DNA from: Phycomyces nitens
Lineage: Eukaryota; Mucoromycota; Mucoromycetes; Mucorales; Phycomycetaceae
Assembly (NCBI GenBank): GCA_022702545.1
Contig: JAHRBC010000002.1
Coordinates: forward strand, 7,006,001 to 7,070,000
DNA length: 64,000 bases
Direction of reading: 5' to 3'
The notes under the pieces are model-generated. The model was not told the DNA's origin and did not search any database. It was given only the letters and a program-made list of their open reading frames with translations. Shown piece after piece: positions 34,832 to 46,503 of this stretch (positions are counted from its first letter, which is position 1; each line of letters begins with the position of its first letter). A program made the position numbers and the translations under genes.

Positions 34832-37800
34832 CTATTCCGTAAGTCTTCCCAGCAAGACCCGCGCAAGCTGTGCATTTGCAGCGACATTTGTTTTTGCTGC
34901 TCCAAGAGTAGGATCACTCAATGCAGGGAAGCCGAGTTCTTCGAGGTAAAGTCTCTGGCTTTGTCGGTCCATAGATTGGCTAAAGGCAGGTTCAGAACAA
35001 GCAGTTGTAAGGATACTCTTGACGGCCTCGATGACAGCATAGTTCTGGCTGCTTACTACCATTTGGTTCATTTTCGGAAGGAGGGACTCGTAGCTAAAGC
35101 ACATGTCGAGTCAATAAAAACAAAAACAAAAACAAAATAAAAAGGTCAAAAACTTACACAAGGGCAAAAACCTCTGGTATAGCTATAGCTGCCTCGGCCA
35201 GGAAACTATAGAGGAAAAGCCTTTCTGCTTCATTGTCTGCCGAGTTGAGCATATTGACAAGTAAAGACACGAGCAACAAGGCTGTCGTATTATCGGGAAT
35301 CTCCAGCGTGTCAAATATTCTCACATACGATGATGAGAACTCAATACTATCAAGATCTACATCATTGATACCCGCCAAACGAAGTAGCTCTCGAAGTGCA
35401 TTGTTTTTAGCAGCCATGGGCAAAAGTCCAGCTAGATAGCCAAGAGTTCTTGCCTCGACAATGTATTGCTCTGATGAACGCTTGCAATCGATTTCCAGGA
35501 ATGTGGTCAGGCATTGGAAGACAATGTCCTTGGGATCGCAGTTCTTGATTCCCTTTAGCAAAATACCGGCTATTGCGAATGAGAAATGGCTTTCGAAACT
35601 GACGCCACTCATAACATCCAGCTCATGCGCAATGTCGGCAAATGGTTTGCGAGCCTCTAGCAGTACTTCAACCATACCACGGTTTTGGAACATCTTGCGA
35701 GCATCTAGTGCACGCAGTACTGACTGCAAAAACTCAACTGCGGTCGAAAATGTGGCAGGGAAACTCATCTGAACGAGCGCAACTGCAAGCCAGAAGAGTG
35801 GAAGCAAATAACGAGAGTCGGCTGGTAGATTGTCAATGATATTTCTGAGACACATCATGATACTAATCATCAAACTCGAATCAAGTGAGTTGAATATAGT
35901 AAATGCACCCTGTAGAGCAACAAGAATCTGATAGATCAGATCATCGTCCACTTCATCTTGAGCCAAGCAGCCAAGAATCACCAATGCTCTGGGCTGAATT
36001 GCAGGATTAAACTGGAATGCGGTACTGACAACCAGACCCATCCAACGTGCCCTCCACATGTTTGCAACGTCTAATGAACAGAGTTAGTTTTATGACCAAC
36101 ACCTGGATCTCTTGAAAGTATACCTGTAGATGGTGCACCGATATTGAGCACCTCTAATAAGATACGTGCAATGTTTTCGAGAGAGGATAGGTTGATAGTC
36201 TCTGACAATTCATGCATAGTGTCTTGAGTGATCGTAAATGCCTTGGCATGGTGTTTGGTGAGTCCAAAGTAAACGCGATTTTTACTCTCGCACACATCGT
36301 TGAGCAAGAAATGAAGCTTCTTCATGCTCTCTTCCCCAATTGGCATTCCAGTGCACAGAGTGTGAATGACATTTACAACAAGTTCATGTACGGACGCGCG
36401 GACAAAATTTGATCCTGTGGCTGCCAACAAGGATACAATGTGAAATATCTCTGGAAGATAGGGCTTAACAGGCCCGACATTGTTAAAAGAGAGCATAAGG
36501 ACAAAGCGAAGAAGAACAGAAATCTCTGGCCAAGCAGGGTGTTTTGCGAGGGTTTCGCAAGGGTCTGTAGAAGTGTATTGTATGATCTTGAATCCAAGAC
36601 AGTTAATACAATGTTGGCTGATCAAAAAGATATTTTTGGCTTACCTTGCGTAATCTACTGACAACCTTACCACGTACAGTTACACTTGTCATGGTAACAA
36701 ATGTGTCAGCCATAGACTCTGCTTGTGGGGACCCTACTCCATGATTTACAGAGTATTTTACAAATTCATCGAGAATGGGGTCGATCATACTATCAACCTG
36801 AGCCAAAGTCTTCCATACTTTGGCTTGAATATGTTTGTACATCTATTGATCCATAGCAAAGAACATCAATTGATTAAAATATGAAATAATGGCTAGATTC
36901 CATGACAAACTCACGTCCACTCGCTTGACAGTCATCTCGATCAAGAGTCTCAATACATCCTTTGTCTTTGAAGCGTTTTTGGCACCTTCTCCGCTTATAC
37001 TTCGACCCATTACACTCAAGTTTTTAAGCCATGGTGCCATGTAGTCTAAGCACAGCTGTTTCATTGTATCGTTTGATTTGTTGAATCCAACAAAGCATTC
37101 ATTGATAAATTCCAGAGTCAAGTGTGATTCTGTACTGGCTAGACTTTCGCTGATACTGATGATAAAATCGGAACTGTTGGTAGGGATACACAAATCTGAT
37201 ATGTTTTGTAAGAGACTGAGAAAGCTGGATACATTATATGAAAACCCCATTTTACCTTTTACGTTCAACAGCTGGTTTCCAATGTCAAATCTAAATGACA
37301 AGCTGAGGGAGTACAGCAGGTTGTAAGCAGATAATCGCAATATGGGATCATCGCTACCGATATTAAGCAATGCCATATTCAGCAGACGTCCTGGTACATC
37401 GCTAGGTCTAATGGCCCGTTCATTGCCTCCTCCTGGCTTTGATGTCTCATAACGCTGCTTTTTATAACGAAGAAGCTGCAATGCATGCGATTAGAAAGGC
37501 CAAATAAAAAATATAGACTTACAGAAAGCAAAGAATCGCGCTTTGGAGAAGACAAAATCATGGTCGCTTTTCCATGATCGTACTTTATCGACATATCGCC
37601 TCCATTTTCGCTCCCTTGTGAAGATGTAGCTATCATGTCCTCAAACTCTGATATATGGTACACTTCTTTCAATTGACTGTTTAGATTGTACAGAATCTCT
37701 TGTTTTCGCACCTGTCGTTGAGCAATATTCATAGATTTCAATACATTTATCGAACCTAGAATGTTTTTCAACTTACCGTAATTATGTGGATATAAAACTT

Positions 37801-40800
37801 CCCGACCTTGACAATAACAGGCACAGCTGATTTCAAGTTTACCCATTTTGTCACTGGGAAAAACACAGTGCTTTTCTCTTCCTCCATATCAGCTAAACGT
37901 ACCCAAATATTTGTTAGTAGTCGATGTCAACACTTTGATTATTGTAAAACTTACTTGTCATCTTGGGAAGTCTTACTTCAGAAGGCGTAATATATTCATG
38001 TAGTTCAGTGAGTCCCAAGATGAACCGAGTTCTCTTTACGAGCTTGTTAATAAGCGAACGAGGAAGTTTGTTGAAATAACGGGTGAGCTGGAGGTTTGGG
38101 TTGTAAACGTAGACAGTAACAAGATAATCGTTCATTTCAGTAAAGATGAGCTTGAAGAACTGGGTCATCCAACTGGAAGGAATCTCATTTGTTGCCTTGA
38201 ATTGGGTCATGTCAAGAATCAACTCGAACGGATTATTGAGGTATGGCTCCATGACCTATGATGTACAAAAGTACTTAGTCTAAAGAGTGTCTGGTACATT
38301 GGTTTATATCCACAAAGATACTTACTCGTAGCATGTAGTATACCAGTAACTCAAAATCACAAGTCTCTGCATCGACGTTTCTTGTAATGAGATAGAATAC
38401 CGGATTCTTTCCTTTGCTCGTTCCACCTTGGAAGAAGATGTTTTTAGAGCTAATGGAAGCAAGATCACGATGATTGTTGCGACGAACAAATTCACTATAG
38501 TAATGATTGTTCTTTGCGAGAGCATAGTTTCGAGCAATATACTGTTCACTATGCGAAGACTCGGAAGGACGCCCAAGCTGGCCAAGAAGATTAGTCAACT
38601 TATCAATCGTCTTCTTTTTTTCCAGTATAGAAAACGTATTCGATTGATCGCTAGATTTTCGTCCAGCCAGGTCTCTCGATATGCGTTCCAGATTATCGGC
38701 AAGAACTCGATGTATCCTAGAAAAACTCGTTTGGTCCATGCGTATTCCGTTGGTTTGGTCCTGCTTTTCATCTTCGGCCGTCACGGTTGATATCATACGA
38801 AGAAAGTTGGTAACGTTGTAAATGTTGTTGGTCAAGAAGTCATTAAATACAATCATATGGGTTTCTTTTCCTCCAAACAGCACATTGTTTGCCAAGTTTT
38901 GCATCACACGCGTTGCTTGGAGTTGAATCTTGGCAACGTTCTTGTTACGGGGCAAGGCTTGCTTGGAGAACCCAGCATGTTCAGGAGACAGGATTGCAGG
39001 TGCAAATAAGCGCAAAAACACGAATCCTCCGACAGCCATGTACTTTGATTCAGGGTATCGCCCACGAACTGCTTCTCCAATGAGCGAGAGTTCTTGACGG
39101 AATGCCCTATAGGATCGTGAGATTTATTTGTCAAATCACTGTCTCCAAAGTTGGACAAATACCTTGGAGCATTTGGTACGGATGAACAGATTGCATTCAG
39201 CAAAAGTTCGGTAGCATTCACAATGTTCTTCTTGTTTCGGTACACATCATCATCAGGACCCATCTTTTGAGGGTCCAGCTCCCAAGTGAGTTCAGAGTCT
39301 CCAAGAGCATTGATGGCTTCCATAGCTGGCTGAAGTGTGATACGAATATAATCGATACATGTCATGGTCGCATACATGGACAGAATACGCGTAGGCATGG
39401 TCGTGCCACGGAATAGTGTGGATTCTTGTTCTTTACACAGATATGATTACCAATAGTTTTACTCTATAATATTGTCACATTTTGTTACCTGTCATGTCAA
39501 CTTCTTTCTTTATCAAGGCCTTTAAGAACGGCAGAGTCTTTTGGCGGGTATCAAAGCACATCAAGAGAATTTCTGCTATTTCTGATGCTTCTGTCGAAGG
39601 ACTGACGTCGCAGAGAGACATTGCAATCTCTAGTTCATCACCCACAACCATCTACAAATAACAATTGTGTAAAAATATCCCTGTTTACAAATACAGAACA
39701 CAGTAGCCCAAATAGCCAATATTCACTTACGTCCACAAGCTTCTCATACCGATCTGTCATGACATTTTCTGCCAGTGTCTCGAATTCAGTCCCTTGGTTT
39801 AGTATATTGGTCAAGACCTGCATAAATGCCGTCCTTGTCCGAACATCTTCATGGTACCCCATGGACAGTGAGTACTTTAGACCAGCGTCAATATTGGCAC
39901 TCAAGAGATTGGACATTGCCAAGATTGTGTATTCTTTAAGCTGTGCCCATTCATGATAGTTTTCGCTCTGTGTACCAATAATTATTCGTCTAATACATGG
40001 TCTCGAGTACTCCAAACGACATGCTTACCTTTGAGGTCCCAGCCGAGACATCTTTTGAATCACGAATCGTGGAAGAACTACCAGTCTCCAACTAACAAAA
40101 CCAATGAATACAAGCCATCCTATACTTCTTTAAGAAATTTCTTCCCACTGTATTACCTCACTCAGACGATACCGGTTTAAAAGCTTCAAAAAGAACGAAA
40201 AGTACTTGTAGAATAACCGACTCTTTAATTGAGAGGGATCGCCTTGTCTTCCGTTCTCTGAAGGCTGCAAAGGAAGCTGCTGAAGAAGACCGACAATGGC
40301 CTTGAGACAGGCATGGTCGAGATCTCGATTGAGCTTGTCGTTCTGAAGTACATCCTGGTAAACATTTGATTTAGAATTTTGCTTGTTTTGACCTAAATCA
40401 GTCATCACTTTGGCTCCAAAAGGTGACCAGTCTTCTAAATGCCTCGATCACTTACCAGTGAGAAGTCGCTGGTCCACTCGACAATGATCTCCAATAGCCT
40501 GTTACGCAGCTTGATCTCAGTTCTAATGACAATCTGGTCCTTTTTGGCCATCAGAGCCTCGACTAGATGACAGATCTTGATCTTGATGCGAAGTACTACA
40601 TAGTTGCTTGGGACCTTGTTGAGATACTTTGCAAACTGGTGGATGAGGGTGCTGAAATCAATGTTCAACAAAGAGTCTCCGGGCTCTGCCAAACGATCCA
40701 AGATCATCTTGAGCACCAGCACAGCCTGCTCCACAAACACCGTAGACATCACACCATATATTGCCTCTCCTGTTGAATCAAAGCATTTGGCCATTGCATC

Positions 40801-43800
40801 CTCAAGGTACCGGAACATGATGGCATAGAGTGCAGGAGAAAGATCATTTCCAAGCGTGTCCTTGACACCCTCACGGATAAACACATTCTCACAAGTCAAC
40901 AGATCAACCATGTCTTTCATAAACTTGTCTGCAAGTATAGAGGGCTCGCTGGGAGCTGAAATGCGACGTGCATTCATCTGGGCCTGGTCTAGTGGCCGAG
41001 AGCGTCCAGAGTCATTGCTATAGTCTGAATCAGTAGCCAGACAACATCCACCCAAGGCAGCCAAAAATCCAGTATAGTTTTGCCATTCAATAAACTTGTC
41101 CTCTTCTGAGTCCATGTAACTCATTGGTGAAGAGGTGTTTCTTCCTCCCTGCCGATTGGCAAACCCATGCTTTCTGTCGTTTGAAGTCTCAAAATTGCCC
41201 TCGGTCAAGGGACTCACGGTCTGGGTCAAGACCTTCCAACGCTTCCAGGCCTCTTCCCATGCAGCAAGGTTTCCTGGTGTATGACGAGTGATCATTCTCA
41301 TATATTTTCTGATACTTTTCTGCTGAGCCTTTCGCCCAATAAACACCTTGTCTTCATCGGCAAGATCAGTGTAGATTGGAAGATTACACAAGAGAGTTAT
41401 TTGGTTTAGCTGCGGTTCGTCTTCCTCCACCGTCAATTCTCCTTCGACGCAGAGATACCCAAGACATTTTATCGCATAGGAGCAGATGTGACGATCAGAA
41501 GAGCAGAGGGACACCAGCAATGCGATCTCGAGCGCAACAAAGGCCTGCAGACGCTCTCTGATATTTGAGCCTTCAGTTGCGTTGTCCTATGTATCACACA
41601 TCAGAACCGAGCACTCTAGAATCGTTTTCAGCGAATTGTACCTGATACTTTCGTAAGAAATCATTCCGTGCTATCAGCAACTTCATCAGGAGCTCCAAGA
41701 GAGACTTTGGACTCTCTTCACTCTGTTTGCTGTCCAGGATCTGACGTGCAAGGGCAAATACGATCTGGGACGAGATGCGCCAAAAGTTGACCACATTGCT
41801 GTTCCGGGGACCCCACTGAGAGATGTGAGATGTTGTGTGTAGTTTGGCCAGACATTCCATTGCCGAGTGTCGCACGGACTGGTCGGGGTGCTGAATCAAG
41901 TTGGCTACACCTGTCATAAAGGCAGTATTCTGTTCCACGCGGTCCTTGTCATTTCCCTATCAAAGACCAATACATCATTATTTCAGGACTAGACATTAAA
42001 CCAACTTGCCAGCAGTGCCAAGAGGGGATCTATCTTGAAGAGACGCAGCATGTCCAGCAAGAGTTCTATCCTGCTCTGTGCCATGGCAGCCGTCTCCTTT
42101 TTGGTGTTCTTTCTCTGGCCGCTGAGTATGGTTGAAAGGTCTAGTTTGAGGGTCGCACCAAGCTCGATTCCAATAGTCTGCAAAAACAGTCGTCGAAGGA
42201 TGGTGCACAGAGGGTCATACATGGACGATATGGTCGGGTTCCAGGGCAGACGATCTTCGTCCTGGGTGATGGCCAGACATGCTTTGACGAGCGCAAATTT
42301 AAATGTGATTGGGACATTCTCTTCAAGACAAGGAGGAATGAGATCGGTCAGGGCGTTCTTTGGGTTGAGACGCATACGGGCCAAAAGGTATTCGGTTGCT
42401 AGGTTTTTGAGATCAATGTAAAAGTCGGGATTCGGGGAAGCGACTTCAGAGGCAGCCGAACGAGAGAAATCCCAGACCCTGTCTTTTAGGTCGTCTTCGA
42501 TATCGGCCACAATGTGCCTCAGGACAGACTCATCTGTGGGAGGCACATAGGTAGCTGCCTTGCATAGATCGACATAGCACACAGCCGCAATATCGGCCGT
42601 GCGTGAGGTCCTCAGGGCATTTCGCAGTATACCGAGAAAGGTAGACTACAAGATACACAAAACGACAAGGTTAATTTAAATATATTTTGTAAAGACCCGA
42701 CTCAAGGATCTCATTGACCTACTCTTCTGTTCGGCTCATTGGGATTATTCAAGAATGCTTGGAGCAGAAACTTTGGAGAAAGGACCAAGAGAATGGTCTG
42801 GAGTGGCCATATAACTGCCTTTTTGCTAATGTGGTCAGTGGCCGAGCTACACATGTCAAACAGCACTTCTGCTCCACTCAGCAGTCTGGTCTGGTTTTCG
42901 GACACTTCCGCAAATTGAGCAGGATAGGTCTCAATCCAGCGCCAGATTGCCTTTCTCATCATCTTTGAGAACAGCAGTTTCCCCTGTCGCTCCATGGGGA
43001 GGAAGTAGGGACTCAATTCTATTATGAATGAGGTTCAGGATTGCCTTTTTTTTTTTACTAGTGGCTTACCTGAGAGCACCATGTGTAGACGTTGTCTGGT
43101 CAGACAGCTGGACTCCAACATGCGTATCTCGGGAGGACTGAGTTCGTTTACGTCCTTGATTGTACCCAATACCTGAACCACACTTTTGATCTTGGCATAG
43201 TAAGTAAGCCAGTTGCTTGCACTAACATAATAAAGCACTCTGCCAGCTGCTCTATAGATATCCATCACAATATCCACCGTAGCAGGGTCAATATGGGGCA
43301 AGGGTTCATTTGGGTATTCCAATGCAGCCAATTGCTGCTGTTCAATAAACTCCTCGACTAGATGGGCCTGGTTGAGGAATCTGCCCATCAGGACAAGGAT
43401 AAATGTCACCAGGGCTTCGTCCAGAGGAGGCAGGTCAATGGACTGAGCCATGGAGTTTTCGTCTATGATTTGGGGAGATTCGATATCATTGTAGGTTCCA
43501 ATGGCGGCATTGGCAGCAGCAGCCTCCAATGAAAGTGAAGCTGCCCTGGCCACAATTGATCGTTCTCTTGCCAGCTCACGGTAACATTTCCAGTGATGCT
43601 GCATACACGCTGACAATAGACGAAGGATAAATAGTTGAGACTGGAGGACGTCAAAGGGTATGGTTTGTTCTATAGACACTGCTGTTGTGGCTTGATAGTT
43701 CTACAAGTGTACCAAGATCAGAGGTTATTTGGAACTATGGGTTTAAATTTTTTTTAAAATACATTGGAAACATTCTCCAGCACAGTTCCAAGCGAATTTG

Positions 43801-44065
43801 CAATTGTTGATAGCTTGTATCTCGACAGTTCAATGATTGCAGCCACTGGATAAAAAGGTCAGTGTCTGTTGCCTGATTACTGCCCGGTTTACCTGTCTGC
43901 TGTACAATCGGGTCCTGTTCTAGGCTCTCTAGTTTTCTTCCACTGTTGATAGGCAGCTAACACAATCAAGTCAGACACGATCGTCGGGAATCAGAAGGAA
44001 GCTGATCTTACTCGCACAGCGACGCGGTTAATGAGGCTCAGAATGAGTTTTGTGTTTGAGCGCAT
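34832..44065 (-). CDS. Neurofibromin/Ira-type Ras GTPase-activating protein
   Basis: A 9.2-kb gene of more than 20 exons. First exons: 44065-44012 (MRSNTKLILSLINRVAVR), 43956-43893, 43845-43763 and 43700-43070; last exon about 35092-34832, ending LARVLLGRLTE. I estimate 2500-2700 residues, the usual size for NF1/Ira. The RasGAP domain is visible at about 39.4-38.6 kb: STLFRGTTM carries the arginine finger (codon at 39410-39408), and FLRLFAPAILSP (about 39.0 kb) is the FLR..PA..SP signature. It is followed by a Sec14/CRAL-TRIO-like segment (FFQGGTSKGKNPVFYLITR, ELILDMTQF) at 38.45-37.9 kb, as in human neurofibromin, and a long helical C-terminal part. Known role: stimulates GTP hydrolysis by Ras at the membrane. 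Exact exon edges in the middle were not all traced. Confidence 0.93.
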
Positions 44066-46503
44066 GTTGAAGCAAGATCAAATATGAGGTTCGAGTGTAT
44101 TGCAATAAGAGAGAGAGAGACAATAAAACAGGTCGAGATTGTTAGGTAGATTGGGATCGTTGCATAAACAAGAAAGAAATGTGGGAATCTACAGAGGGCG
44201 CCAAAAGGTGCAATGTATTTTTATAGAGATTTATAAAAATAGCGGCTGGTAAGAAAGAAAGGAAGAAAGGAGGAAAGAAAAAAGAGGTAATTGAGCTAGT
44301 CCAAAGAGAAAGGAAGAGGTGAGGTTTGGGCAGAGAGAAAGAGTGGAAAAGTAATCTTGTAATTTTTCAAGAGGCCTGAGAATCCAACCGAAAGGCTGTT
44401 TTTCTGACTTTGAACAAGGAATCCCAATTGAGTGAATATTTGCACCATTTTGGCCATTGTAAAATGGCTTTCTGGGTAACCTATTTGGTATCCTCATGGT
44501 TTGTTCAGTGTAATTAATTTTAGCACTAGCTTTAACGTGTAATACCATGCAAAATGTTGCTGGTAAGATAGTAACAAGATGAAATGAATTGCTAGCCCAC
44601 TTTCTGTTTTTTCTTTCTTTCTTTTTGATTTATAGAATCATTGTTGTCATGGTGATATTGAGATGGCCGTCGTACCAGAAAAAAAGAAAAAAGAAAAGTA
44701 ATCTATTAAATAAATCTTTGCAGTCTGATTGATCTTCTTTTTTTTCATTTTGGGTGTTGTAAAGACATGCTTTAAATGGTTCATGATGATCCTCAACAGA
44801 CAATGAAAAGCCAAAATTGGTGTTTGTATTGGTAATCTGGCTGAGATTTCCAGAAAATCAAAAATGTACTCGAGGCCTGGATTTTTCAAGAGTAGTGATC
44901 TATCTGCATGTGCATCAATGCCTGCTTGTAGATAATGTGCAAGCGGAGAAATCTGTCTGGTGGCAATTGAGGAGCTATGTAGTTTAATGTGTATCCGCAT
45001 CATATAATATGGGACTAGTGGGCGGAAAGAAAGCCAAAAAATAAACACCAGTTTATTTTAAATAAGACTTTACCAACAGGACAAGTATCAATGGCATCTT
45101 AAAAGCACTATATTGAACCCTTTATGTCTGACAGGTCAAATTCTGCTTACAGCATGAAATAGCAGTTTAAACAAAAGGGTCATCAAAGAACCAGACTTGG
45201 AGGGCAACCACGAGGATAGGGAAATCGGAAGGAGCCAACAAAGCTAGACTGTGCCTTTAGTTTTTTTTTTATTATTATTATTATTTTGGGTGGCAAACTG
45301 GAGATGCCTAGGGTGGCAAGCCATTTGGACTGAAACATGCTCGTGTTCCTGCCATGGACTAGTATGAAACAAATGGAGTCTTGATGGCCAAGGTACTTAA
45401 TGATCAGATAGACCTCGGTATCTTGTGTGCAAACAAAATCCTTTTTATATTTATTACCTCTGGTTGATAACTAGGCGTCTGGTTAATGCTTGTTTGTGTT
45501 CTCCAAAAAGCAAATTTGCCATAAATGTTCATTGGTTCTCAAGATAGAGCCAAACTGACACAAGGTTGCTGCCAATTCAATTGTGTTCTACAAGCAATAC
45601 AATACATGTTTTCTGAATTATTAAAAATTACCAATTACCAAACGCTTATCACTGTCTGGATATCCATTTGATTCTACTTTACCACATGTTTTAGGAACAT
45701 GAACGCAATTGGCCTTGAGGACAATCAATTGGGTGAAAAGGAAAGGAGAGCTTATCAAGCAGAAATAGACAAATTAGTTTCCACGCTTTATATTAAATTA
45801 TAGACAATAGCTATAAAAATGGCATTACTAATCACCAAGGAGTATGTTGATTGGCTACACTTCCGACCAATGTTATACATTTACCTTGCTATAACTGGCC
45901 ATATGTCCTGTCTTGTTAAATACCTCTTTGGTTAAATAGCTCAATGAAGAGCGATTATTCCAGGGGGTGCGTCCCTGGCGCTAAAGATTCAATTTCCACA
46001 TTAATGGTCACACACAATATTCCAGCCGTCGATCTCCTTTATTAAGCTAATTAAAAGGCTGTAAAGTATTCTTGGATTAGTTATTTTTACCTGCACATTT
46101 ATTCATTTCTATTCCACCTTAAACAATCATTCCAACATATCAGTACTTTTGCACGGACTGCCATTACACCGGCCTCAATTGGCCACTTTTTTTTTGTTTT
46201 GTTAAAAACACATATTGTATTATAAAATTAATCCTTTTTTAATGTGCTCCCATTGAGAATACTCTATCAAACTTGCTCTTTCGCCCTGAATCATTTGCAA
46301 GTATCTCTGGGTATTAAACAGGTTGCATTTAAGCAGAACAATCAATATCAAGGTGGTTATGAAATTTTAACAAAAAAAAACATAAAATAAAATAAAAATA
46401 AAGAATGATTTGAAATGCAAATTTGTGATATATAAATTTTGAGAAATAAATGTATAGGGCTGAAATGAATAGTATAATATAAAAAAACAATGTGCGACAA
46501 CTC
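44066..46503. other. Intergenic region upstream of the RasGAP gene
   Basis: 44066-44180 is probably the RasGAP leader (GAGAGAGAGAGA near 44110). The open frame 44647-45048 (minus) has no recognisable family. A tRNA-like string with box-A-like TAGCTCAATGAAG lies at about 45935-46005. 46150-46490 is very AT-rich and likely contains the 3' end of the RRM gene. Confidence 0.45.

Noticed and set aside
44647..45048. 133-codon minus-strand frame
   Set aside because: Low-complexity lysine/phenylalanine end, no family; overlaps simple T-rich text.
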